A stretch of DNA of 64,000 bases from Myxococcus qinghaiensis (GTDB lineage Bacteria; Myxococcota; Myxococcia; Myxococcales; Myxococcaceae), in NCBI RefSeq assembly GCF_024198215.1, contig NZ_JAKCFA010000020.1:165703-229702 (forward strand). Direction: 5' to 3'. The first letter of the stretch is position 1; each line of letters begins with the position of its first letter. Under the pieces are notes generated by a model that worked only from the letters and a program-made list of their open reading frames with translations, made no database searches and had not been told where the DNA came from. Made by a program: the position numbers and the translations under genes. Shown one piece after another: positions 57,086-64,000 of the stretch.

Positions 57086-59098
57086 TCACGCGGCCTTCTT
57101 CGCGTCCGGCTCCCACACCAGTAGACGCCCCTTGTCGTCCCTCACCGTGGCCGCGTCCTTCGAGAGCACGCGTGAGAGGGCGGGCTCGGCTTCGATGGCG
57201 CCCGCGAGATCCGGCGTCACCTCACGCATGGCCTGTCGCATGAGTTCCGCCATGCGCTCGGCGGCATCGTGAAGGCGGTTGGGACAGTCTGCGCGCAGCT
57301 CCGCCACCAGCTCGTCATGCACCATGAGGACGAGGCGCGAGCCCCAAAGAGGAGAGCGACGGTCCGCGTACATCTCCCGGGACACGCGCCAGGTCGCCAG
57401 CTTGGCGCCCACGGCACCGAGGCCCTGGAAGGGCGTGTTGAGCCACTGCGTGTAGCTGCACCCTCCCCGGAGGATGTCGGCGCCTGGAATCATGACGTCC
57501 ACGAACTGGCCGTTGCGCGTGAGAGCGCTGGCGCGGCCGAAGAGGACGCGTTGCTCGGGCCACGCGTCGAGCCACCTGTCGCCGTAGCAGCGCGACACGT
57601 CGACGCACGCGGCACAGACCATCTTCACCTTTCCCTGGACGCGCACGGGGACGCGCTCCACGCCACATGTGTCCGTCACCTTCGCCAGCAGGCAGAACCG
57701 GACGCCGTCCTTGGCGCGTGCGTGGTACGCCATGCCGCCAGCCCCAAGGCCCCCGCCCTTGCCGAAGTTGAAGATTTTGGCGAGGGAGCGGAAAGACGTG
57801 GCCGTGGGCTCCTTGGCCTTCACGCGCGGCAGGAGGGCGTCGTAGCTCTCCCCCAGGAAGGTGGCCGCCGCCGAGGTGTGGACGTCCTCCCTGGCCAACA
57901 GCGCGTCTGCCATGCGCGAGTAGCCCACGTCCCAGATGGCACGCTGGGCCATGGTGCGCAGCTCCAAGCCGCCGTAGTCCACGGAGCAGAAGACGAAGCC
58001 AGGGCGGGCCTCGTGGCACTCGCGCACGCCCCCGCGCTGAGGAAGCTGCTGGTAGTCGCTGGAGACGCGCGTCGTGGACACCAGCACGTTGAAACGCGGG
58101 TTGAGGGGCGTAGAGGTGCCGGCCTCCAGCTTGCCCAGGTAGGTGGAGCGGTACTTGTCCACCTTGCCGGCCTTGCCCAGCTCCTCCAGCACCGTGTCGC
58201 CCGAGTCCAGAAGCGTGTCGCGGTCCGTGGCGACCTGTCCCTCGGGGAAGCGGGGGGAGGGCGGTGTGACGGGCGGCGCGCCGTTGTAGGAGCCGGTGAC
58301 GAGCTGCGCGAGGCGCTTGGAGTCCTTGGTGCCGTTGGCGCGGAAGATGCCGACGGCCTGGAAGTGGGCGCGGTTGGCCCTCCACTCTTGCTCGACGCGG
58401 TGGCGCAGCTGCTCGACGCGTCCGGCATGGGTGCGAAGTCCCCAGATGGAGGCGAAGTGGAGAGCAAGGGCGGCGCGGACCTGGTCCCCTTCGGCGTGGA
58501 GGTTGCCGCCGTTGGGGATGCCGGACGCGGCGCGCTCTTGGGACAGGTGGACGTCCAGCGTGAAGCGCGCGTCGCGTAGCGGGTACTTCACGGCGCCCTC
58601 GGGCCACTGCTCCAGCGGCACACCGTCCAGCTCTCCGTAGCGCAGGCGCCATGCGTCGGGGGCGTGCTTGTCGGCGCTGATGTCGAGGCCGAGGTGGCGC
58701 CGCACCAGGAGGGCCAGGGGATAGCGGGCGCCTTCGTCGTCCCCCAGCGGGCGGCCCGTCTCCGGGTCCACGCCGTGGAGTCCCCGGGCGATGTCCAGAA
58801 GGGCCTCGCGGATGGCCACGTCATGGAAGCGGCCTGCCTCGGCGGCGGCGAAGACGGCGTCCACAAGTCGCGGGTCATCCGCGCACATGACGCCCAAGTC
58901 GTACGGGAGATTGGCGCCCGTCAGTTCGACGTCCGGCGAGCGGATGGCCTCTCGGAACCAGACGCGGGCCTGGGCGGCGGAAAGGAGCTGCTCGCTTCCA
59001 TCTGCGGCCAGGGCGATGGAGGCGCAGACGAGCGGCGGCGCGAGGAGGCCGGGTTGAATCGGGTACGTCTCGGTGTCGAAGCTGAAGAGGACAGGCAC
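57086..59098 (-). CDS. Phage family A DNA polymerase with 3'-5' exonuclease
   Basis: 670 residues. Exonuclease motifs: ExoI FDTET (D8, E10), ExoII ANLPYDLG, ExoIII YPLRDA. Polymerase motifs: A SVDYGGLELRTMAQ, B RSLAKIFNFGKGGGLGAGG, C LMVHDELVAEL; the catalytic aspartates and motif B lysine are present. No 5'-3' exonuclease domain, as in phage polymerases. Between motifs B and C is an insertion with several cysteines (DTCGVERV...MVCAACVDVSRC) that may bind zinc. Presumed to replicate the phage genome. Confidence 0.92.
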   Translation of the reverse strand: MPVLFSFDTETYPIQPGLLAPPLVCASIALAADGSEQLLSAAQARVWFREAIRSPDVELTGANLPYDLGVMCADDPRLVDAVFAAAEAGRFHDVAIREALLDIARGLHGVDPETGRPLGDDEGARYPLALLVRRHLGLDISADKHAPDAWRLRYGELDGVPLEQWPEGAVKYPLRDARFTLDVHLSQERAASGIPNGGNLHAEGDQVRAALALHFASIWGLRTHAGRVEQLRHRVEQEWRANRAHFQAVGIFRANGTKDSKRLAQLVTGSYNGAPPVTPPSPRFPEGQVATDRDTLLDSGDTVLEELGKAGKVDKYRSTYLGKLEAGTSTPLNPRFNVLVSTTRVSSDYQQLPQRGGVRECHEARPGFVFCSVDYGGLELRTMAQRAIWDVGYSRMADALLAREDVHTSAAATFLGESYDALLPRVKAKEPTATSFRSLAKIFNFGKGGGLGAGGMAYHARAKDGVRFCLLAKVTDTCGVERVPVRVQGKVKMVCAACVDVSRCYGDRWLDAWPEQRVLFGRASALTRNGQFVDVMIPGADILRGGCSYTQWLNTPFQGLGAVGAKLATWRVSREMYADRRSPLWGSRLVLMVHDELVAELRADCPNRLHDAAERMAELMRQAMREVTPDLAGAIEAEPALSRVLSKDAATVRDDKGRLLVWEPDAKKAA

Positions 59099-59176
59099 AA
59101 CACCGAAAGGCCCGTGACGTGGGCCAGCCGTGGCGCCCTGGGGAGAGCGCCAAGAAGTCCAGAGGTGGAGGGAGCG

Positions 59177-59707
59177 TCAGCCCAGGGCGTCAGCGAGCGG
59201 CGGGAGCTTCGCGGCGGCGCGCTTGGACTCGATGGCGGCCAGCTCCGCGTCCGTGGGACTCACGTTGCTCCAGCGGTAGCCCTCAATGACCTTGCCGGGC
59301 CTGCCGTCCTTCTCCGGGAGCGTCTTGGGGAACACGTCGCAGTCCACCAGCAGGAAGGCTCCGGCCTGCTTCGCTTCGGTGAACTTGGCGATGAAGTCCG
59401 GAGAGACTTCGTGCTCCTCGGCACCGGCCAGGGCCATGAGGAACGCCTTGAAGCGCCCGCCGCCGTTCTTCTTCGCGTCGGAGAGGTTCTCCACGTAGCT
59501 GGTGATGAGGCCGGGCCGCGTGGGCTCGGTGCTGGGCTGGGTTCGTTCTGACCTCACCACTTTCACTTCAGCGATGGCGGACAGGCCCTTGAAGCCGTCC
59601 TTCGTGCGGATGGACTGCACCTCCAGGCGGTAGCGGCCAGCCTTGAGGTACTGCGCGCCGAGGGCAGCCTGAGAGGTGGCGATTCGTGCAAGTGCGGCGT
59701 TGCTCAT
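59177..59707 (-). CDS. Phage early protein, possible single-strand DNA-binding protein
   Basis: 176 residues from ATG 59707. Beta-rich N-terminal half (YLKAGRYRLEVQSIRTKDGFKGLSAIAEVKVVRS) and a GRFKAFLMALAG segment resemble phage replication-module proteins thought to bind single-stranded DNA. No diagnostic catalytic motif. The position directly upstream of the polymerase (78 bp) supports a replication role. Assignment is tentative. Confidence 0.45.
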   Translation of the reverse strand: MSNAALARIATSQAALGAQYLKAGRYRLEVQSIRTKDGFKGLSAIAEVKVVRSERTQPSTEPTRPGLITSYVENLSDAKKNGGGRFKAFLMALAGAEEHEVSPDFIAKFTEAKQAGAFLLVDCDVFPKTLPEKDGRPGKVIEGYRWSNVSPTDAELAAIESKRAAAKLPPLADALG

Positions 59708-59763
59708 GTCCCGTGTTCCCAGTCAGGTGGCGGGACGTCAAAAGGACGTCCTCACCTTCCTTT

Positions 59764-59786
59764 ATGGGGACGCTTTCCGGGAGTGG
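59764..59786 (-). repeat. 23-bp intergenic repeat R2
   Basis: Partner of R1 (57062-57084), differing at three positions. Located in the 129-bp gap upstream of the SSB-like gene, about 57 bp before its start codon. Confidence 0.5.
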
Positions 59787-59836
59787 CTCTGGAAACGTGC
59801 TAGTGGGACGGTATCGCATGGAGCAATGGTCTGTGG

Positions 59837-61519
59837 TTAGTCATGGGTGACCAGTTTGAGCATGTTAAATCCCGGGAAGAGCTCTTCCGAGGCGGGCTGA
59901 AGATGAGCCAGAGAAGGGGGAGACATTCTCGGCTCTTCCGAGGCGATGAAAGTATTGAGCATGATGCCGTGTTGACCCGAGTCCCATTTCTTTTGAATTA
60001 GCTGCGCGAGCTGGGCCGGCCCTAGTCCTTCCATGAGGGCCTCAAGGTCTTGAAGGCTAATGGCTTCAGTTGCCCCAAGGCCGAGCGCCTTGTCTATGCC
60101 GGAACGGACTGCGAAGTCATTGAATGCTGCGCCATCCGGACAGAAAAGTTCATCGAAACAGGTAACTGATATGAATTTCTTGGCCCTGGAGAGCCTTGGG
60201 GTTTTTGTCCATATGTCGCTATTGATGGTGTGTGCGCATTGGCGATAGGCGGAGTGGATTCGCGACCACACCTCGACCAGATCTTCGGGAGTGATCACGG
60301 ATTTGGCGGACGTGCTCCCTAGTGATGTTTTTGATTCAATGATTATGGCGGTGTCTCCTGTCATGACGATGAAGTCGGCGTGCTTCCTCTTGTCGTCATT
60401 TGCCTTGTATAATTCATCTAGGCTTGTGACGTTGTCTTTGCCGCAGGTCGCCGAGAGAAAGCTGTGAATATAGCTGGAGAGGCATTCACCCAAGTCTGCG
60501 CGAACGTTTTGCCCTGACTCGGGTGCGAGATTGCTAATGGCATCGATGCAGGACGATTGAATTCTCCAGAGCAGGTGCGCTGGGGACGGGCAGAGAAATC
60601 CAGATTTCGATTTGTCCCAGCCCGTGAAGGATGAGTCGAGTTGGATCAGTGGAAGTGCGACGAGCGGATGGGGAACATATTTCCGGTATGGTTCCGGGTA
60701 GTCTGAAATCACCTCGCTCTGCCAAGTCGAGAAATCCTGGCAGTTTCGTGAAATTTTGGTTGCGACAAGCATTAGGGCGTCGGTGTCGAGGTTTAGGTTT
60801 TTTGCTAATTCTGAGTCAAGGGTGAGTGACTTTTCGAGGATTGTCCCGGGAACAGTGTTGTCGCCTGCTGCAAGAAAAACCATTCCCGCTCGCAGGTGAT
60901 CTCTGAGTTCGATATTTAGAACGCGTCGAAGTCTTTCGAAGAGTTGGCCGTTGTATTTATTGTCGAGGAGTTTGGCTATGGACCATGTGCGAAATATGCC
61001 CTTTGTATCAACAGAACGAAAATCCCATTGGGAGCGAAGTGTTCTAATGAAGGAGAGTCGTGCTGCGTGTCCGCGCACTACGTCTGGAGGAGGGATGTGG
61101 TTCTTGAAATCTTCGTGGTTCTGAAGGGCCTTGGTGAATCGTGGTATCTCTGTGTGGGTGAAGAATGCAGGGTCGGTGATGCTTTCGGTTACGCCGAGGA
61201 ATTCTCTAGCGAAATTTATGAGCTCTGGTTCGCTTGCCCTGCCGCCCTCAATGGTTGTGCACCGGCCGGCCGCAATCGATGCGACTCTGCTTAGGTATGC
61301 GCGACAAATGTCGTAATCATCCTCGCGACCAGAGGGAGGAGTCGGATGCTTCCATATGTGCCAAAGCGCTTTCGATGCGCCAAGGAGAGTTGATGTCTTG
61401 TCCTTCTGTGCAATGGAATCGGAAAGCGCTGTGTAGGTGAGATTCTTGCTTGAGGCGGATTGACCTACAACGACTCCTAGGATGTCCTGAGTCCGCTTGT
61501 CTCCATCTTTATCGGTCAT
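59837..61519 (-). CDS. Unknown AT-richer island protein with PD-(D/E)XK-like nuclease motif
   Basis: 560 residues. No family recognised along the first about 335 residues. Residues 340-400 look like a PD-(D/E)XK core: helix Glu E345 (LGECLSSYIHSFL), D382 (KHADFIVMTGD), then AIIIES with E395-S-K397. The gene is visibly poorer in G+C than its neighbours, with many A/T-ending codons, a sign of separate acquisition. It starts 3 bp after the helicase stop with no clear Shine-Dalgarno, so it is probably translated by coupling. A nuclease or defence (moron) role is plausible; function is unproven. Confidence 0.7.
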   Translation of the reverse strand: MTDKDGDKRTQDILGVVVGQSASSKNLTYTALSDSIAQKDKTSTLLGASKALWHIWKHPTPPSGREDDYDICRAYLSRVASIAAGRCTTIEGGRASEPELINFAREFLGVTESITDPAFFTHTEIPRFTKALQNHEDFKNHIPPPDVVRGHAARLSFIRTLRSQWDFRSVDTKGIFRTWSIAKLLDNKYNGQLFERLRRVLNIELRDHLRAGMVFLAAGDNTVPGTILEKSLTLDSELAKNLNLDTDALMLVATKISRNCQDFSTWQSEVISDYPEPYRKYVPHPLVALPLIQLDSSFTGWDKSKSGFLCPSPAHLLWRIQSSCIDAISNLAPESGQNVRADLGECLSSYIHSFLSATCGKDNVTSLDELYKANDDKRKHADFIVMTGDTAIIIESKTSLGSTSAKSVITPEDLVEVWSRIHSAYRQCAHTINSDIWTKTPRLSRAKKFISVTCFDELFCPDGAAFNDFAVRSGIDKALGLGATEAISLQDLEALMEGLGPAQLAQLIQKKWDSGQHGIMLNTFIASEEPRMSPPSLAHLQPASEELFPGFNMLKLVTHD

Positions 61520-61522
61520 AGT

Positions 61523-63235
61523 TCAAGGGAGTCTACGGAGTTTGGATCGGGTGCACAGGTGGGGCCTGATTGACCCGGTCGGGACGAGAGATGGGGATAC
61601 CGTCGTCAGCGCCGCTTCTATGATTCCGAGCCGAAGCTTTTGTGGTTGCCCTTCAGTTTGATGGATGAAGCGAGCCCTTTCGTGGGCGCTTGTCATGGAC
61701 TTGAGGAGATCTTGAGTGTGAAGGCACACGTCCACCTCGACGCATGCGGCTTGCTGTCCGGGGCGGTGCGTCCTCGCGAGTAGCTGCTCCCATGTGGCAC
61801 CGTCCGAGGGAGGCGTTACCACGAGGTTTCGGGAAAACTGCTGAAGGTTCTTCCCCGTCGCGTGCGCCTTGATGCTCGCCACGACTGAGCGCGTCCCTGT
61901 GTCCCGGATGATGGCCTCGGACGCGGCCTTGCCTCCACCGTAGAACGGCACACCCGCCGCCTTAGAGATGCGCTCCCCCAGCTCTGGGTACTCGACCCAG
62001 ACGATTCCCACCCGCGAGCGGGCCCACTCCGCCGCGTCCTTCACGAGAAAGTCCGACACCCAAACGGCCTGGGGCTCGGGTTGCACGGAGGCATGAATCT
62101 CCGCCCACTCCGCCCACGTTCCCGCATGCCAGACGGGCTTGTCGCCCTCATAGGGCGGCGTCATATGTGCGCGGATGGCTGCCTTGGTGAGCAGTCCCGG
62201 CGAGTCTAGGTGCTCGCGACGCTCGCCCTTGAGTTCCTCCCAGACTTCCTTGTTCCACGCCTTGCGTCGCGCGAACCACTTCTCAATCAGCTCCGGCGGC
62301 TCGCCTTTCGGGTAGCGCCAGCGATGGAAGAAGCCGGCGGACAGCTGACGCGCGCATGCCACGGACTGGAGCTGCTCTTGGAACTGCTCCCCGTCCGGAC
62401 GCTCGCCCGCGTGCGCCAGCTCGATGAAGGCGAGGAGCTGCGCGGGTACGGGCCCCGGGTAGCGCGGGCGGATGATGAGCGGCTTGTCCAGGGCGCTCTC
62501 TTCCGTGGCCACCACGCCGCGCGTCGAGTTGCGGCGGCGCTGGAAGCCCTCGCGCACGTGCTCCCCCGGCTCGCACAGCCGCTCCAGCGCGCCAGGAGGG
62601 GCCACCACCTTGCCCGGGTCCAGGGCCGTCCCCCACTCCTCGACGACGTGGTGCGTGAGTGGCAAGGGGGAGCCCTCACCGAGCGCCAGGCGCGACAGGT
62701 GCGCGTAGTCCTTGATGCTCTTGGACGCGAAGGTGCCGGACATCGCCACGAGGCGCGTCCCTGGGTGCTCCTCGAAGTAGCGGAGGAATCGGCCCGTGCG
62801 CGTGGACTTCGGGTCCTTGAGGTTGTGCGCCTCGTTAAGAATGACGAGGTCCGGGCAGATGCGCTCCAGGAGGTTCGTCGCTTCCTGACTGGAGAGCTTG
62901 TTGTACGAAACGACGTGGAGCACCGGCAGACCCACGCGGAACCAACGGCCGCCCGCGAGGTTGGGAAGCCGCCAGTGCGCGCCGTAGTAGCTCCATTCGA
63001 CCTGGAACTGGGGCAGCAGGTTGGCGGGGATGAAGAGGACGGCCACACGGCATCCCGGCATCACCATGGGCATGAGGAAGGTTGTCAGCTCCTTGCCGTG
63101 GCCCGTGCCGATGGGCGCGAGGAGTCCTCCGACGCGCGGTGCTTCCAGCAGTGCTTGCGCCTGCACTCGTCGCAGTCGCGTAGCCTCAGTGGTCACCGAA
63201 AACCGGCCAATGGAGGTCCCCTGAAAAGCGGCCAA
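61523..63235 (-). CDS. SF2/SNF2-type helicase-like protein with altered motifs I and II and an IS-derived N-terminus
   Basis: 570 residues as read. From about residue 21 it follows phage/plasmid SNF2 helicases: LRRVQAQAL, motif I GTGHGKEL (K48 kept, the next Thr/Ser replaced by E49), motif II NEAH (N134 for Asp), SGTFASKS motif III, and C-terminal ATGKNLQQFS and RTHRPGQQA (motifs V/VI). The first about 16 residues (MAAFQGTSIGRFSVT) are read from the IS21 terminal repeats, so the native 5' end has been lost. Whether it is still active is doubtful given the motif I and II changes. The 3' part is AT-richer, like the gene that follows. Confidence 0.75.
   Translation of the reverse strand: MAAFQGTSIGRFSVTTEATRLRRVQAQALLEAPRVGGLLAPIGTGHGKELTTFLMPMVMPGCRVAVLFIPANLLPQFQVEWSYYGAHWRLPNLAGGRWFRVGLPVLHVVSYNKLSSQEATNLLERICPDLVILNEAHNLKDPKSTRTGRFLRYFEEHPGTRLVAMSGTFASKSIKDYAHLSRLALGEGSPLPLTHHVVEEWGTALDPGKVVAPPGALERLCEPGEHVREGFQRRRNSTRGVVATEESALDKPLIIRPRYPGPVPAQLLAFIELAHAGERPDGEQFQEQLQSVACARQLSAGFFHRWRYPKGEPPELIEKWFARRKAWNKEVWEELKGERREHLDSPGLLTKAAIRAHMTPPYEGDKPVWHAGTWAEWAEIHASVQPEPQAVWVSDFLVKDAAEWARSRVGIVWVEYPELGERISKAAGVPFYGGGKAASEAIIRDTGTRSVVASIKAHATGKNLQQFSRNLVVTPPSDGATWEQLLARTHRPGQQAACVEVDVCLHTQDLLKSMTSAHERARFIHQTEGQPQKLRLGIIEAALTTVSPSLVPTGSIRPHLCTRSKLRRLP
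63198..63221 (+). repeat. IS21 terminal repeat A
   Basis: gaaaaccggccaatggaggt followed by cccc; outermost copy, inside the helicase N-terminal codons on the other strand. Confidence 0.7.
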
Positions 63236-63242
63236 TGGGGAG
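63223..63242 (+). repeat. IS21 terminal repeat B
   Basis: gaaaagcggccaatggggag; one base after repeat A and containing, on the minus strand, the start codon of the hybrid helicase frame. Confidence 0.65.
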
Positions 63243-63288
63243 GGCCGAGACGTTGACGCCCGGGTAGGACGTGGAGTCCGCCCGGGGG

Positions 63289-64000
63289 ATGGGCAACGTC
63301 TTGAGCGACGAGAAGCAGCAGCAGGTCATCGCCCTGGGGCGGTTGGGTTGGAGTCTGAGGCGCATCGAGGACGCGACGGGGGTGCGTCGTGAGACGGCCA
63401 GCGGCTACCTGAGGGCCGCGGGCGTGGGAATCCGGCCACCGCGCCGATGGGGCAAGTCAAAACCGGCCAATGAGGGGACCTCCGAGGCGAGCGAGCCGGA
63501 GGCCGAGGGTGCCGGAGCAAAACCGGCCAATGAGGGGACCACCGACTCCATGCCGCGCGGCCGGGCCGGAGTCCGGCACATGTCGGCGAGCATCGTCGCG
63601 CCCTACGTCGAGTTGGTGCGGCAGCGGCTGGAGGTGGGCCGCAACGGGCGCGCCATCTACGAGGAGCTCGTCGACACGCAGGGCTACACGGGCAGCTACA
63701 TCAGCGTGCGCCGCTTCGTGCGTGCGTTGAGGGACAGCCAGGGCCCTGAAGCCAAGGCAGTCATCCACACGGCGCCGGGAGAGGAAGCCCAGGTGGACTA
63801 TGGCGAGGGGCCCATGGTGCGCCACCCGGAGACGGGGAAGTACCGGCGCACGCGCATGTTTGTCATGACGTTGGGCTACAGCCGCAAGTCGGTGCGACTG
63901 TTGTGCTGGAAGTCCTCGAGTCGCGCGTGGGCGCAGTTGCACGAGGAGTCCTTCCGCCGGCTGGGCGGCGTGGCGCGCACGGTGGTGTTGGACAACCTGC
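63289..64000 (+). CDS. istA: IS21-family transposase IstA, 3' end outside the window
   Basis: About 237 residues from ATG 63289, open to the right edge. N-terminal HTH (LSDEKQQQVIALGRLGWSLRRIEDATGVRRETASGYL), then an unusual linker with two KPANEGT peptides encoded by terminal repeats, then a second HTH-like region (GRNGRAIYEELVD) and the start of the DDE catalytic domain: EEAQVDYGEGP supplies the first Asp and VVLDNL the second. The third acidic residue and the IstB ATPase gene should follow outside the window. Confidence 0.9.
   Translation, partial: MGNVLSDEKQQQVIALGRLGWSLRRIEDATGVRRETASGYLRAAGVGIRPPRRWGKSKPANEGTSEASEPEAEGAGAKPANEGTTDSMPRGRAGVRHMSASIVAPYVELVRQRLEVGRNGRAIYEELVDTQGYTGSYISVRRFVRALRDSQGPEAKAVIHTAPGEEAQVDYGEGPMVRHPETGKYRRTRMFVMTLGYSRKSVRLLCWKSSSRAWAQLHEESFRRLGGVARTVVLDNL
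63457..63480 (+). repeat. IS21 internal repeat C within istA
   Basis: tcaaaaccggccaatgaggg gacc; in frame inside istA, encoding KPANEGT. Confidence 0.65.
63517..63540 (+). repeat. IS21 internal repeat D within istA
   Basis: Same core as repeat C exactly 60 bp later, again encoding KPANEGT. Confidence 0.65.

Larger units (their letters stand above)
63190..64000 (+). mobile_element. IS21-family insertion sequence, left part
   Basis: The element begins near 63190 (TGGTCACCG), where the helicase homology ends, and runs past the window. Evidence is the istA-like transposase gene plus four copies of an aaaaccggccaatg-type repeat near the end, the multiple terminal repeats typical of IS21. The exact end and any target duplication cannot be confirmed without the other end. 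Confidence 0.8.

Noticed and set aside
57269..58579. 436-residue plus-strand open frame in the phage region
   Set aside because: Antisense to the family A polymerase, whose motifs are all present on the minus strand.
62210..63256. 348-residue plus-strand open frame
   Set aside because: Antisense to the helicase gene; low-complexity shadow.

Overview
The window is high-GC DNA of a myxobacterium, most likely a member of the Myxococcaceae. Evidence is the tmRNA tag ANDNVELALAA, several serine/threonine kinases (zinc-ribbon, PEGA and FGE fusions), DUF4388 and CFI-box proteins, an HD-GYP sensor, and extremely GC-rich third codon positions. Bases 1-54,600 look like ordinary chromosome. Bases 54,617-64,000 hold the tmRNA gene, a prophage-like island abutting its 3' end, and an IS21-family insertion sequence that runs off the right edge.

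Layout. 1-3.7 kb: end of a glycogen debranching enzyme, a PP2C phosphatase, a DUF192 protein and a TrmL-type tRNA methylase. 3.7-12.4 kb: two very large signalling or scaffold proteins, one with about 1,000 residues of EEARLA-type hexapeptide repeats ending in a J domain and TPRs, the other a receiver-DUF4388-TPR protein. 12.5-18.6 kb: tsaD-rsmA, a deoxynucleoside kinase, panB-panC, smpB and an sspB-type ClpXP adaptor. 18.6-24.9 kb (minus strand): kinase with PEGA domain, DUF971 protein, HD-GYP phosphodiesterase, LysM and FecR envelope proteins, nitrilase-family amidase. 25.0-36.0 kb: the conserved rimP-nusA-ylxR-infB-ylxP-rbfA-truB-rpsO-pnp translation/RNA-decay cluster. Its leader contains a three-arm structure that looks like a transcription attenuator. 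36.1-54.4 kb: a membrane protein, an M23 peptidase, dut, a kinase-FGE fusion coupled to a solute-binding protein and purB, purC, small lipoproteins, an HtrA protease, a CFI-box protein with a TlpA-like thioredoxin, an OmpA-family porin-like protein, and a pair of M16 peptidases.

54.6-63.2 kb: ssrA (tmRNA), then leftward-transcribed phage genes: tyrosine integrase, excisionase-like HTH protein, RuvC-like nuclease, family A DNA polymerase, a probable single-strand-binding protein, a visibly AT-richer PD-(D/E)XK-like protein of unknown role, and an SF2/SNF2 helicase with altered motifs I and II. The helicase 5' end has been replaced by IS21 terminal sequence. No phage structural genes are visible, so this is either the early end of a prophage that continues beyond the IS or a decayed remnant.

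Functional links: the window carries the RNA (ssrA), the protein partner (smpB) and the probable proteolysis adaptor (sspB) of trans-translation. The best candidates for something undescribed are the helicase/PD-(D/E)XK pair in the island, the attenuator ahead of rimP-nusA-infB, and the giant hexapeptide-repeat J-domain protein.
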